From positions 405,001 through 469,000 of the forward strand of contig CAJNDS010002275.1 of the NCBI GenBank assembly GCA_905221605.1: a DNA stretch of 64,000 nt, written 5' to 3'. Below the pieces are notes generated by a model, which was not told the origin of the DNA, did no database searches, and saw nothing but the letters and a program-made list of their open reading frames with translations. The translations under genes and the position numbers were made by a program. The DNA is from Symbiodinium natans (taxonomy: Eukaryota > Sar > Dinophyceae > Suessiales > Symbiodiniaceae). Below are positions 1 through 13,019 of the stretch, one piece after another (the first letter of the stretch is position 1; each line of letters opens with the position of its first letter).

Positions 1-165
1 GCATACAACAGGTCGTGGCTTCGGAATGTCATGTGCAGCAGTCCGGCACATGCGTGTGAGCATGTTGGATCGCTGGAACAAGAACGTGCATGTATCATGT
101 AGAGCATACTTTGTAGGGGACCCATTTTTTTTGGCCCTTTTTTTCTCCCCCTACTGTAAACCCTA

Positions 166-196
166 AACCCGAAACCCTAACCCCCCCCCCCCCCCG
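166..196. repeat. CCCTAAA-like tract with poly-C
   Basis: Three to four degenerate copies of CCCTAAA run straight into about 17 consecutive C residues with one G. The heptamer is the C-rich strand of the TTTAGGG repeat seen in longer arrays later in the window. It is an internal remnant, not a chromosome end. Confidence 0.7.
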
Positions 197-563
197 CCCC
201 TTCCCACAGACCCCCCCCAAAGAAAAAAAGTGCCGAACAAAAACAAAAGGGCAACAAAAAATGTCCACCCCTACAGCAGTCGGGTACTTTTGTTTCATGC
301 AGCTTTTGGTTGCGCAGGCGTGGAGCATATTGCACGACATTGGAAACTAGGTGACTTTTGAAGCATCCCAACAGCACGCACGAACTTCCGAATACAACAT
401 TCCACCCCACTAATCCTTTGTTTACTTCGATCATTTTTCTTCCTTCTGGTACATGTTACCTCCACACTTTCGACCAGAGAGCACGTACAAGTGCGGTGGC
501 AAGCCATCTCAACAATAAGTTTGTGTTTGAATCTATGTGTGTTTTGTTCTTGGGGGATCCGCT

Positions 564-620
564 TTCTCCTTTCTCTCTCTCTGTCTCTCTCTCTCTCTCG
601 CTCGCTCGCTTGCTCGCTTG
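564..620. repeat. CT / GCTC microsatellite
   Basis: A run of CT dinucleotides passes into GCTC/GCTT tetranucleotides. The Ser/Leu-rich and Arg/Glu-rich peptides read across it in several frames are artefacts of the repeat. Confidence 0.8.
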
Positions 621-3402
621 CCCTCGCAGTTTCTTCTCTCTCGTGCTGACTCGTGCTGGCATACCATGGCAGCCATGGCATACCGGTTAGACAGCTGCTG
701 GGCCTGGCAAGGCTGGTGGGCTTGCAGCGAAGAGTCCATGCCATGGTCCAGCCCCTCAATTTCTTATTGATGCCGCCTCAGTCGCTTCGTGCTGCGTAAA
801 GTTGAGAATCTGTTTTGGTTCATCTGCGCATAATTCACCAGGTGCGACCAAGAATCACGGTTTCGACTTTTCGAGGCTGTGGTCAAAGTACCGTGACTAC
901 CGAGTACAGCAGGCCCGTGCTGGCCAAAGGTTCAAGAATCGATTGGTTTCTCCTTCCCCTCCGCAGACTGCAAGGTGGTTCTTGGTGCTCAAGAACTGCT
1001 TTTTGACATCTATTCCTTTATTGAGTGCTTCGTTCCGGACGAGAGCCCCAGGGGCAGTCAGGCCGGCAAAGCTCCGGTTGCAGCTGCAGATAGTCACTGT
1101 GCTGCAGCGGTCTCTGTTATGAAATGCTCCACATGCATAGCTCGTGCCACTAGTCAAGCATCGTAGAAGCTGCTGAAGCTTGTAGAAAGTGCGAGCCTGC
1201 AAAAGGACTGAGTTGGCACAAATGATCATGGTGTGCTTGCACTGAGCTTGCACATTCTAGCACGCACCCTTCGTCCCTTCGTTCTTTGTATTACACTTCG
1301 TCGTGCTCGCTTACTCTTCACGATAATAGTGGCTATGTTGTGTGGGGTCGTTACCTTGCGTGCGTCTGCACCCTGAAGCGCGGCGGGACAAGCGGGGGAT
1401 ATGTGGGTGGTTAGTCTGAATGAGAAATGCCACCCACTTGGACTGGCAGTGATGCTCTTTGCTACACCGATCGTGATTGCGTGCCTTTTTGTTGGCACTC
1501 TTGTTGCTAGTGCATGCAACGGCTGTGCTCTCCTCTTCGCGGATCTCACTAAATATTCAAATGTCCTGCGCAGAACTACTGCGAGCCAGAAGTTGAAACA
1601 TGGGATGTGCAACAAAGACGTTCTCTTCGCGACAACCCCCTCCGCGACAAGCCTTCCTCTGAAGGAGACATGTCCGCGACATACGCAAAAAGCAAGGGGG
1701 CGAGACATATGCATACAACATACCTTTTTTTGTTTGACGCACAGCCATGTCGATTGATGTTAGTGTTTTGTGTTTTTGGTGTTCCTGGCTTCCTTTACTT
1801 AGCTTTACCGATCGTCTTGCGGCCAAAGTTCCCACTGTCACAGCAACTTTCAGCACACCGAGTAAGTGTTGGATGTTCCTCAAATGATCAAGTTTTTTCG
1901 AGCGACATTTTGATGTTTCTTTCAGTCGGCCTGCGCTGGCCCCATCGGAGCAACTTCCATCGGAAGAACGTTTTCGTGATTGGGGGGACATCGGGGCTGG
2001 CCATTCAGTCCCAAATAATGGCTGACCTTTCTCTGCATTTGTTTCCTGATTTGTGATTTCAGATCCGCAGCTTGCATTGCGGGATCTGATTGGTGCTTGA
2101 GCAATTCGAACTTGAACCGTATTGCAGGCCACTGGAACAAAGCGTCGGTGCAGCAGCAGCCTCACAAAGCGGGGTCCTCACAACCACACTTGTTGCACGG
2201 ATTTCAGGTCCATGCGGAGCATGTGCAAAAAGCGGTGCACACATTGCCAGCATCAGGTCCGAGCAGCTGGTCAGCTTCTCATTCGGTGTTACGTCGGCGC
2301 TGGCAAAATTGCAACCGCCGCCAAACAAACAGAACATGTCGAGCGGCAATCCCAGGGAAAGAGTTGCTCAACAAGCTGCAACGGGATGTTGAGTCACGGC
2401 ATATGTCGCATTATGTCGCCAATGAGGACCTGTTTCTTCGTGAGCTGGACTTCACCTGCATGTCCGTGAACATGGCAATTTGCATGGAGGCAGGCCTACA
2501 AGAGTCTCCTCACAGAATCTGACCTCCATCTGCCACAGGCTGGAAAGTCAGCCCCTCCTTCAGCAAGGCATGGTTCTGAGACGTTGTGCCCTTGAGACCA
2601 CATAGTCGCTATGAGATCACGCGAGATTACAATGCGCGTTGCCATGCGTTGAGTAGTTCGCGAAGGCTGCTGAGGCAAGATCTCTCTTTGCTTGCTTTGC
2701 TTCGAGCCCACAGGCGCATAAAGGACAGGGCTGTGAAAGTTGTGCTGCCGTGTCCCAAGAAGCGATGTAGAGTGAACACTCTCAGTCTTTCAGTACGGAA
2801 CTGAGCCGGCACATGATCACACTTTATGAAGTAATGACCGACATGACGGGTAGGCGCGCAAAGGCAAGGCCATAGGTGTGTTGAATTTGCAAGCAGGGAT
2901 TACGTTGAGGGTGGATGTGTTCTGCAGTCAATGGCCACAGCTAATTTGAGGAGATGCACGGTCGCAGTGGCCATTTGTGCACTCTCACAGGCTGCCTCTA
3001 CCAGGCCACCGGCTGCACATTTCCACGTTTTCGGAATCCCACATGGGGATTTCAAGCTTTAGCTTTTACAACTGCCAACGGTCCGATCATCAAATCAACT
3101 GTTGCCATTTTGGGGTGCCCGAAACCCCAATAGCAAGGGGCATTGTTGAATGCTGTGTAGAGAAGTGGGCTTAGCAATTCATGGCTGAGGTTTCGCTTCT
3201 AGACTGTTTTGCTAGCGTCACGCGCGCAACTGCATAGTTTGCTCCGAACCTACTGTCCTGTCGGCTGTGTCCATCCCAATGTACTTTGACACTGGCTGCA
3301 TCCGCCCGCTAACATCGGCACGCGTGTCGCTGAAGAGACTCCTGCACATTGTTCGACCATCTCCCAGGAAGCACTTGAGAAGTCCTCCGTATGACAACCG
3401 AC

Positions 3403-3434
3403 GCACACGCCACGCACACACACACACACACACT
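3403..3434. repeat. CA microsatellite
   Basis: Alternating CA dinucleotides with a few interruptions. Every frame through it gives low-complexity peptide (His/Thr or Val/Cys). Confidence 0.8.
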
Positions 3435-4505
3435 GCACACATCCACCTCTGGGAAGCGCTGCCTCGGAAGGATGCCGGCAGCCCTGACTTGGCCATGACA
3501 GGCTGTGGTTTTGTTTTTCTTTACGTTTTTTTGCGAGCTTCGGAGTGGGCCCCATTTGGGCCTCCACGGTGGCAACATGCTTTTTCTAGAATGCCCAACA
3601 GCAGAAGTCAAGTTTGTAGAGATGCTGCAAGCCGGGAAGCGGCAAAATCAGATACAGCAGGAGTAGTCAGTGAAGGTGCAGAAGGGCAAGAGTTCCAGCA
3701 AAGCTGTCGGATCAGATGGCGTTGCTTGTGCTGAAGAATGGCACAGCCAGTGGACGCCGGCACTCTCGCTTGCAACTTTCAAGGCTTCGCGCTTGGATGT
3801 GAGAGCTCTGATTCATGTTTGTGGGCTGCCAACACCTGGACCATTCTTCAAGACATTCCCTGAGTAGGGGGACTCCCACAGGTGGTCGCAGTGCTTGGTT
3901 CGGACAGAAGGCCTGGTCTGAAAAAAAAATGGAATGAGTTTCTCCACACCTTGCAGCATGTGCCAAAAGAAACTCTGTTCAGGTACCATCTTGAGGTGGA
4001 GCCGGAAGCTGAGTGGGGCGCATGTGCTGTGTCAAATAGTCACTTGATTAGAGAGCGCTGCATGCATTCGCAGGCACTGTCCAGGGCATTAGGGAACATC
4101 AGCCAAAGGCTGCAAAGGCCGTTTAAGCATACCCCTTACAGAACATACTCCCCTAACTTGCATTCAACAAGTAGCAAAACGAACTTCTCTACATTATCCT
4201 TGAACTACACCGTCGCCAGGTGCAGTTTAAGACAAGGCACAACCCTGAACTGCCCTGGAGGCTCTGAACTGACAAGACATCCGTGAATCATCAAGAATCA
4301 TCTGTGCACTCAATATGACTGGCTGGCTCAGGAGTCGCCTGCCATTGAGTCAAGGTCGTGCACTTTGGTGCTAGAAGAGCAGCGTGTCAGCCAGTGCATG
4401 TTAGTCAAGATGGCGTTTGCCATGCGTTTGCCGGTGGCGATCCCTGAGTTTCTGAGTCTGTTGTGATCTCTTTGTTGTGCAACTTTTTTTGCGGGCCCGG
4501 TGTTG

Positions 4506-4556
4506 TTTTTTCCTAACGTTGGCCCTGGCTTGGTGGCCTTGGGTAACGTTGGCCCC
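4506..4556 (+). repeat. Left inverted repeat arm
   Basis: Begins with a T run, then CCTAACGTTGGCCCTGGCT, and ends near GGTAACGTTGGCCCC. It pairs with 7048-7094. Each arm holds an internal direct repeat of TAACGTTGGCC. Confidence 0.65.
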
Positions 4557-4740
4557 AGGCCTTCTGGTCAGCTGGTCCCCTGGTCCTCTGGTCCCCTGGT
4601 CCTCTGGCCCTCTGGTCGCTTGGTCTTCTGGTTCTCTGGCGTTCTGGTCGCTTGGTCCTCTGGTCCTACGGTCCTCTGGTGCTCTGGTCCCGTGGCCCTC
4701 TCGTGCTCTGGTCCCGTGGTTTCCCGGTCCCGTGGTCAGA
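4556..4740 (+). repeat. CTGGTCC minisatellite
   Basis: About 20 degenerate copies of an 8-9 bp motif close to CTGGTCCCT or CTGGTCCTT. The open frames through it are Leu/Val/Pro/Ser-Gly repeats and are not taken as genes. Confidence 0.85.
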
Positions 4741-4789
4741 TTTTCTTGTTTTTATTGATGTACTTGTTTTGGACATCATGATAACGGTA

Positions 4790-5580
4790 TAGTTACTATG
4801 TAGTATAACATAAGAATAACATATATATATATATATGTTTATATAAACATAGTATAATGTAATAATGTAATGTAAAAATTTATAATATTACATTGATATA
4901 TAATCTATGAATATATAATATATTAATATATAATATATTAATATATAATATATTAATATATAGTAGAATATGATTTCATATAATAGAATATGATACAATA
5001 TAATATAATAAGAAAATATACGAAAATATATAATATAGTATCATATATAGTAATATGAAAAATATATAGTATATAATTATACATATACAATATACAATAT
5101 ATAATATATAATATAATATATAGTATATAATATAATATATAATATATATAATAATTATATAATATATAATAATAATATAATATATTATATATTATTATTA
5201 TATATATATATGTAATATATATAATATAGCGTTTAATATAATATAACAGAAGATAATAATATACTAATATACATATAATTTTAATAATACTATACGAATA
5301 TATAATATAATTGAATACAAATATAAACATAAATATACATATAAGATAGCTCAATGCAATATAATATAATACAATATACTATAGTACTATATAGCACAAT
5401 ATAGTATAATATAATATGATATAATATAAGATAAGATAACATAATACAATTTTGTATAATATAATATCGTATAAAATCATACAATATGATAAAATATAAT
5501 CAAGCATATGTATACATATGTATGTATGTGTATATATAAAGTCACATAGTCCAATTCATAGCACACAATACATATTTATA
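4790..5580. repeat. TATAAT-rich low-complexity block
   Basis: Almost pure A/T sequence made of TATAATATA-like words. The 133-aa and shorter Ile/Tyr-rich minus-strand frames have no other composition and are not genes. Confidence 0.85.
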
Positions 5581-5584
5581 TTGT

Positions 5585-5684
5585 TCTTTTGGAGCCGGGC
5601 AAGCTTGCTTCAAAGTGTATGAAACCCTTCCAAACCCATGATGCGATCATTGTGTTTGCAAAGGGGGGGGGGGGGGGCTGCCCG

Positions 5685-5718
<34 letters not shown>

Positions 5719-5868
5719 ACCCCCCCCCCCCCCAGCCCCCCCCACCCCCACCAACCCCCCCCCCCCCCCCCCCAAGCCCCCCGCTGTTTTTTTAAGCCGG
5801 GCAAGCTTGCTTCAACGCACATGAATCCCTTCCAAACCCATGATGCCAGCATTGTCTTCGCAAAATAT
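5585..5868 (+). repeat. Two copies of the G/C-hairpin dispersed repeat
   Basis: Both copies share GGGCAAGCTTGCTTCAA, then AACCCATGATGC and a TTGTGTTTGC-like end. The first runs into a long G run, CTGCCC and a very long C run, and the second follows that C run. It is the family found in about 15 copies at 13020-14720. Confidence 0.8.
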
Positions 5869-6880
5869 ACATTACGACACAATAAGATACAAGAAGATAC
5901 AATAATACACAACTATATACAACAAAATGGAATTAGAGACAAGAATATACAGTAATATACTTTTACATAAGAAAGAAGTACTTACAATAATCTCCAGTAA
6001 TTAACAATAATTCAATAAAAAACAACAACATACAAAAACATACAACAATATACAGCAATATCCAATAATATACCAATACTGTACAATAATGTACAATAAT
6101 ATGAAGTAACCTACAAAAACATGCAATAATGCACAATCATATGCAATATGGAATAGTATACAATAACATAGAATCATATAGAGTACTGTAGAATAATACA
6201 CAATTTTCAAAAGTTAAGTAATATACAAGAATGTTAAAAATAGACAATAATATCCAATAATATACAACAATATGCAATTTATACAATAAAATGCATGACA
6301 ATATGCAAGACAATACACTGATGTTCAAGAATGCCAGAATACACAATAATATACAATAATAAACAATAATATACAATAATATACAATAACATACCATAAC
6401 ATACAATAATATATATAAGAAGATACAATATTTTCTGACAATAGAATACGATAATATACAGTTCTACGCAATTATATCGAAAACATAGATTACTAAACAA
6501 GAATAGACCAGAGCATACAATAGTCTACAATAATATGCAATAATTTACAGTACTCTACAATCGTTTACAGTATGTAAAGCAGTAGATTACTAAACAAGAA
6601 TGGACCAGAATATACAAGAATAAATAGTATGCGTTACTCAAATATGTTCAAAAAGATACTAGCAGAAACAATAATATACAACAGTACACAATAAGATACA
6701 ATAATACACAATAATACTGAATATTATTCAATAATATTCAATATGATTAATAGTCAAGAATATTCAATGATATTCAATAGTTTTCAATAATGTTCAATAA
6801 TATTCTTGAAGACTCAAGAATATTGAATAATATGCAAGAATACACTAGAATATACAACAACTACAATACTAGAAGAACAC
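5868..6880. repeat. ACAATA-rich low-complexity block
   Basis: Irregular repetition of ACAATAATAT and ACAAGAATAT words over about 1 kb. A second block of the same composition is at 53155-53655. Cys/Ile/Tyr-rich minus-strand frames across it are artefacts. Confidence 0.85.
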
Positions 6881-7030
6881 AGAAATGCTGCATTTTTCAG
6901 CAATTAGAGCCTACAAAAAGTCACAAATGCTGTAACCTACAGCACTCCGAGCTTTGGAATACCCAGAAACGCTGTGGTTTTGAGCGGTTTGGGCTTACAA
7001 GCAACCAGAAATGCTGCATTTCATAGCATT
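6875..7030 (+). repeat. 42-bp satellite, locus 1 (four units)
   Basis: AAATGCTG (once AAACGCTG) recurs at 6883, 6925, 6967 and 7009, an exact 42-bp spacing. The remaining bases of each unit are diverged. The same period and core recur at 53716-53960. Confidence 0.8.
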
Positions 7031-7047
7031 TACAGCCAGGAATGGCA

Positions 7048-7094
7048 GGGCCAACGTTAGCAAGGCCAACCAGCCAGGGCCAACGTTAGGAAAA
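7048..7094 (-). repeat. Right inverted repeat arm
   Basis: Reverse complement of the left arm: GGGCCAACGTTAG, a second GGCCAACGTTAGG and an A run. Confidence 0.65.
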
Positions 7095-10000
7095 GAAACG
7101 CCTCCGCCTTTTTTTGCATCTCTGTGTGGAACTTTGTGCGCAGCTTGCAGGTGATTTGCCATCGCCTTCTCCTGCCGACGAGGCCAGGTCAGGTGCTGAA
7201 TTGCTCAGAGTCAAGCGGTCAGCATTTTGATTAGTGCTTGAGGCAGGGTCCCAATGTGAACAAATGAACGCAGCAATATGGTTCTGGACTAGCCATCTAT
7301 AGATTCGCACGAAGTGGGAAAGCCTGGTGCGTGGGATAAGCTCGAGTCCGCACCTCAAGTTTACAGAATCTGGAAATGCTGATGAGAGACTGAGAGTCAG
7401 GTAGTCGAAGGCTTCGGCAGGTAGTGGTATCAGACCCCACAGGCCATGTTTTCAAGCCCATCTAAATCTAAGCCTCCATAGATAGACTCGTGTTGCATGG
7501 TGCTTGCTGTATAGAAGAAGTGTGCATGGTGCCGCCGTCTCTTTGAGATAGCAGACGGCTTTTCTTTCAGTCTTGCCAACGACGCTGGTTTTCACTGTAC
7601 ATACTGCTTGTCTCTTCTATGAGTCGATGTCCATATCTTCCATTGCCATCAGATTTTGCCATTGAATCTCAAAACATCTCAGCATGGCCGCAGAACTACC
7701 CGAAAGAAAACACGGCAGCAGCCAGCAGGTACTCTTCAACACCAGCTTGCCCACGCATCACTTTTACGTTACGCGAGCCGCCTCGGCCGGGGCCTGCCCA
7801 GCAGCGAGGCAACAGTGAGGCAACCCAAACCGGAGATCGAGGTGCTGTTAGGCTTCAGGGCTTTGAGAAATTTCATGCAATCGTTCCTCTTTGGACATCC
7901 TGTTGTGACATGCTGGCTCATGTATCGACCAGGCATCAAATGTGGGACGGAAAACCGGCCGGGTCTGGGGAGGGCAGGGTGCAGCGGGGCAAAGGGAGGA
8001 GTGGGGCAACGGAGGGACGAGCAGACGAGGGCGATGCGACAGGAAGAGGAAGCGACGGGTCTGGGCGAAGGAGGTGGTGCAGAGAAACTTTGGTGTGCGC
8101 CCACTATGGTTGGCCCCAAATGCTCCCTGGTCCTGATGCACCGTCCGCTGGGGGAGCAGCAAGCAAAGGGGCAATCCGTGAACGGAACTGATCCTGCAAC
8201 GGCGGACATTTGCCTGCATGATTGTAATGATTAGTAATGTAGATTCAGTAGACATACGCAGCAGCAGGCCACTGAAGGATGAGGTTTGTCTAGATGTGGT
8301 TGTCACTCTCTCGTTCCGGCGCATCACGCAACCTGCGTCAGCCGAGAAGCTTGCTGCCTTGACAGGAAACAGCTTTGGCAGTCGGCCAGAGTCCTAGCAC
8401 TCCTACCATTGCTGACAAACCAGTTTGTCCACTGTGGATTGAGAAGGTCGCGCATGCAGTATTGAACATGACTTGAGCTCTGGAGACATATACCCCAAAG
8501 GGGAAGGGACATTGAAATGTGTTTGGAGGCGAGCGCTCGGGGGCAAAAATCAAGTAATTGCCACTCGGTATCTGGGCAGGGAGGGCCTGTAAATCTTGAC
8601 CCCGTGCTTTCATTGAGTCGATGAGCTGACTTGCTCCTTTCCTAAAGAGTATTCTTTATTTAGCTTGACGAGCTGTCTCTACCCTTTTTGTTCCACAACG
8701 TGAGATCGGTTCCACAGGTGGCTCTACCTTCTTGGCGCCTGTATGCTTCAAGGACAACAGGAAAATTGGGGATAGGCGGAGTCGAAAAGCAAGGGCATCA
8801 TGAGAGTTGACGGAGTACTGCTGAGGTTTGAACTCCTTCACCCGGATGGAGTTCCCGATACACATTGTGAGCTTCTGAGACATGGGCCTCTTTGCAGCTA
8901 TGCAATTACTGGTTTTCAGAAATGTTTATGCTGCAAGTAACTGACAGCAAAGCATATTTGCAGCAGCACAAAGCCAAATGTAGCGCCGAAGAAGTTCCTT
9001 GTGCCCTCTGGTTACATGAAGGTACTGTGAGTGGCCGATCGAATGGGAATTGAGGCCTGCCGCGCCACCCTACTCACGACCGGTCATCTGCGACTGGCTA
9101 CAGGCCCAGAGCTTAGTCCATGCCCATGCTCCAACTCAGACAGGCACTACCTGCTCGAGTGTGTTGTGTCCGTCGTGAAACCCCAAACTGCCCCGGCTGT
9201 GGGCAGTTGATTCTTTTTTGCGCAGTGAATGACTTTGGACTCAACAGAACCAGGTGCAGAGCACTACCTCCCATAAAATGTCAAAGCTCCAGCACAATGG
9301 ACCTTTTGGGCATCACAGCACAGGCGTCGTGAACATTGGACGTTGGAAGCCAAGGACTGGTCAGGGTATTCCCACAGGTGTACACTTCGCAAACATAGGT
9401 CCCGAGGCTAACCGAAAAGTACCGAGTGGAAAGGGGGAAGGAGCGGACACCAGGGGGCTAGTCTGTAAGGGCGAGCTTGCATGTAGGGTGAGAGAATGAA
9501 CCTGAGCTCCTTCTCCCTCCTTCTCCCCGACCACCCCCACCAGAGGAACCCCGAATACCGGGGCGGGCGAGGACGCCCGGGGGCTTGCCCCCTTCCCAAG
9601 AAAGACAGAAAGACTTTCCCAACCCTAAGCTCTCAGCAAAGCACTCCGCGACAAAGGGACAGAACATGGACATGACCAGACAGCGCGTTCCCATATCTCT
9701 CCTGAAAAGCATGCACGCACTGCGTCGAGTGTGCGCGGAGACAGCTTAGCTTCAGCACTGTGGGCTATTGAATTGAGTCTGTGCGGTCTTTCAGCCGGTG
9801 GAATTTCGTGAGCATCCGCGCTCAGTGCAGCTGTGCGCGACATTCCTGTCTTTGGAATCTTTGGACCAGTGGACCAGGGTGAATGTCTCAGAGCTTCAGC
9901 CCGACTCTTGGCTTGGCTCATCTCGCCGCATCGTAACCCTACGCTTCTTGGACGGCTACTGAGCCATCTAGACTTTCGCCGCTGAGAAAGATGAGCCTTT

Positions 10001-12740
10001 TGAGAAGATTTGCAGTTGGAGGACTGGACTGGTTGGTGATCAGGATGTATTTTCGTCGGTTTGCCTCTGTGACTCTTTTCCCAGGTTCTGCATCACCTGG
10101 TCCACAAGACATGGCAGTACCAGAGCTGCAGCTTGTTGCTGGCAAAGGTGATTGGATGTGATTAGTCATCAGGTGCAATCAGTTAACAAGTCGCTTCTTG
10201 AGTCTAGGATCATTTGAGGTTGCATATGCGGCAGTGACGGCAAGCATATGTAAGCAGAATGCCAAGCCAAGGTCGACTCGTTGGCTCTGGTTTGGGACGG
10301 AGATGTGCGGCCTGCATGAGAACATCTTTCGTGATGTACGTCAACGTACGTGCTTTTTTCCGTGATTATACATACGTTTTCCATACCTAGCGAATGAGTC
10401 CCTGGACGGCTACATCGGGCACAGCCCATGCATTTGACCACTAAGAGGGTAGGCATTTCGAAGAATTTCAATTTGCAAGCCACACAAGCAGCCGAGGCAG
10501 AACGACGAGTGGGAAGGGCGAGACAGCAGACGACAGGCCCCCTTCAAGGTGCTCTGTGGTGCCAAGCGGCGAAACCATAGGAAGCTCATAGGATTGAATG
10601 GATAATAAGGATAGTAGTCTGGTCAGTATTTTCGGGCATTTCTAATTTGTGGCCTTTTTGAGACTTCAAATGATGGCGGCTCAGTATATGTGAGCATTGA
10701 ACAGCATTGATGCATCAGCATGTGTTGACATGGGTGAGAAAAACTGCCTTGAATCCTGCGGCAGGGGCGACGGTTCGCGTTCGTGTTTGACGGACGGAAC
10801 TCTGGCTGCGAGGGCTCTCAACTCAGTGGCTTTCTGTCTGGCCACAAGAAGACATGCGCGAGGATCATATAGAATGTAAATTCGGTGCCTGCATCTCCAG
10901 ACAGGTGACACTTCCGGCCTTGTGCCAGAGCTTGCCCTTACTCCTCTGGTGCTCACTGCATGCTTGACCCAAACAAATGCAACATATCCTGAGTTAACTA
11001 GTTTCAACTTCTGTTGCATGTGCATGCTTGTTGCCCATAGAGCCAAAGCATGCCACAGATGTAGTCAAGTCTTCTTGATCCATGAGACGGCCCTGGCAGT
11101 TGTTTGTTATTTTATGGCGCAGACCAAGCATCGATTTGCAAATCAGCTGAGTGCTATCATGGCTGTTGCCAATGGCATCGTTCATATTTGGCTACAGAGC
11201 GCTGCAATCTTATGCATGAACTGCTCGCCGTTCATTCGATCTTTTTGTTATGGAATTTACCGTGCCAGGATGCCATCTACCTGGCACGTCTTTGCGCGGA
11301 CTGCGTTGAGTTTGCAGCGATGTCTGAGAGCAACGATCTGAACAATGGACTTGGAGATTGCGGGACAAAGAAATGTGTGACAGCCATTCGAGATCGTCAA
11401 GTCTTCATGATGGGGGCTCGTACTGCAAAGTCAGCAGCAGGTTCATGCACCCAACTCCAGCAGCATTGCCCGGGTATCCCTTGTGCTACGCAGATCTACA
11501 CACTGCATGTTCTTCGCTTTCCGCGACCTCTTGCGAAGTTGAACTGAAGCCGCTGAAGCAGAACAGTTAGTTACTTGCAAGATGTACCAACAACCTCGGA
11601 GGCATCTTTCCGCATGCCACGACACACGAGTTTCCTGAAGATCGGCCGTGGGCCAAGCACGGTGAATCAATACGGTTTCCTCCTATTTTCGTTTCTCGAT
11701 AGCCGGCTCCAGCAGAGACACGGTATATTGCCGTATAAGTATGTGAAGGAACCAACATGTCGTTCGGGCAGCGTCACGCTTTGCAGTGCATTCTGCACTG
11801 CACATGCTGTGGAGAGTGTGTTCACAGTCCGCTCAAGGCACGGCATGTCAGCAATCGATTCGAGGCAGCAGAACCCCTCCTCTGCGCTAGTATGCGCCGG
11901 TATTAATACTTGTCATGCATCCGCTCAACGCCAGCGATCGTTGTTCTTCTGTTTCCTGACTACCAGCCAGGCACAAAACCAGACAAAGGTTCAAGAGTAG
12001 TTAGGTGAAAACAAGAAGACTTGGAAATTATTGAAGCACGACCATCGTTAAGTCAATCACCAAATAAGCACATAATTTGCATAGTGTTTGTTCGTTACTT
12101 CGTTCCTTTCGTTCCTTCGATAAGCTTCATGCAGAGTCATGCCTCGCAAAGCTCTTTGCAAGCTGATTGATATGAGGGTTCCTGCATTTAGTTTTGGGAC
12201 ATTGTGTTTTAGAAGACTTGGGAGATTTTGTTTTCTCATCTTGCGCTCATATAAACAGCTCTTGGTTTGCCGCATCGTGTCCTTCATCTCCAACAGCATA
12301 TAATGAAGTGATGAAGGTTTGATTCTTTCTAGATTCTGTGATGGACATGTGTACTAATTAGTTGGCTTTCTCCATCGGTTGTAGAATGCATGGATCACAA
12401 AGTGGTAGAGGCCCTACAAAGAAGTTTGCCGCAAGTGCAGCCTGTACCGGGAGGACTTGGGAGCTATACGACATCAGCCAGCCTGCAGCAACAGTACATT
12501 GCAGACGTGAAATACGCAGAGGTTAGGATGGTGGTTCGAGCTGATCAACGCCCCAGGTCCTGTCCACAGTAGAGAAGCACAACCACCTTTCTCTGATTTG
12601 AACAAAAATGATCAGGACACTCGAAGCAGCGGCACCATCTTAGCTGCAACATGCATGGGATAGGCATCAAAAATTAAAGATCAACAAAAACTCACTAAGG
12701 ATCAAAGAACTCTCAAACAAGGATCCAAAAATACTGAAAG
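7095..12740. other. Gene-poor stretch
   Basis: Mixed-composition sequence without a recognisable gene family. The purine-rich part near 7930-8090 gives several overlapping 150-190 codon frames on both strands, which reflects composition. One exon-like segment at 12385-12521 is listed separately. Confidence 0.45.
12385..12521 (+). CDS. Candidate single internal exon, unknown protein
   Basis: A pyrimidine-rich tract ending in TTGTAG precedes 12385, and a GT dinucleotide follows the GAG codon ending at 12521. The intervening 137 nt read without a stop as a 45-residue peptide starting CMDHKVVEAL, rich in Gln, Ser and Ala, with no known domain. No partner exon was identified. The evidence is only the splice-site pair plus an open frame, so this is a weak call. 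Confidence 0.3.
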
Positions 12741-12747
12741 TGTTTAA

Positions 12748-12935
12748 GCAGGAAGGAAGGAAGGAACGAAGGAAGGAGCAAAGGAAGCAGGGAAGGAAGG
12801 AAAAAGGAAAGCAAGGAAGGAAGCGGAAGCAAGGCAGGAAGGAAGGAAAGAGGGAAGGAAACACGCAATGGAGATGAACAGGAGGAACGGAAAAAGGGAT
12901 GCCAGGAAGGAAGGGAGAAAGGAAGAAAGCTTCCC
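12748..12935 (+). repeat. GGAA-rich repeat
   Basis: Degenerate GGAAGGAA(C/A)G tetranucleotide repeats. The Phe/Pro/Leu-rich minus-strand frame crossing it is the repeat's translation. Confidence 0.8.
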
Positions 12936-13019
12936 TGCTGGTTTGGCGTGCGCTGTGTGTGGGGTCTTCCACGCTGCGATTCTTTAAGCCATGCAACTTA
13001 AGCCCCCCTTTTTTTGCGC

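Larger units (their letters stand above)
1..4505. other. Gene-poor stretch
   Basis: I recognise no gene here. Overlapping open frames of 60-200 codons occur on both strands but show no family motif and no consistent codon bias. Visible landmarks are a short CCCTAAA-like tract with a C run at 166-196, a CT/GCTC microsatellite at 564-620 and a CA microsatellite at 3403-3434. Small exons, which are typical of dinoflagellates, could be hidden here and missed. Confidence 0.5.
4506..7094. mobile_element. AT-rich satellite mosaic with terminal inverted repeats
   Basis: The left end at 4506-4556 (core CCTAACGTTGGCCCTGGCT, followed by a second AACGTTGGCC) is matched in reverse complement at 7048-7094. 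The arms are about 47 bp with few mismatches, and each carries two copies of TAACGTTGGCC-like sequence. Between them lie, in order, a CTGGTCC minisatellite, a TATAAT-rich block, two copies of a G/C-hairpin repeat, an ACAATA-rich block and four 42-bp satellite units. No transposase ORF is present. The structure resembles a non-autonomous inverted-repeat element that gathered satellites, but no clear target-site duplication is visible, so transposition is inferred. Confidence 0.5.

Noticed and set aside
4953-5484. Tyr/Ile-rich minus frames as membrane proteins
   Set aside because: They are translations of TATAAT low-complexity DNA.
7619-8234. Two overlapping ~190-codon plus frames
   Set aside because: Opposite-strand frames of similar length are also open; the purine-rich composition explains them and no motif is visible.
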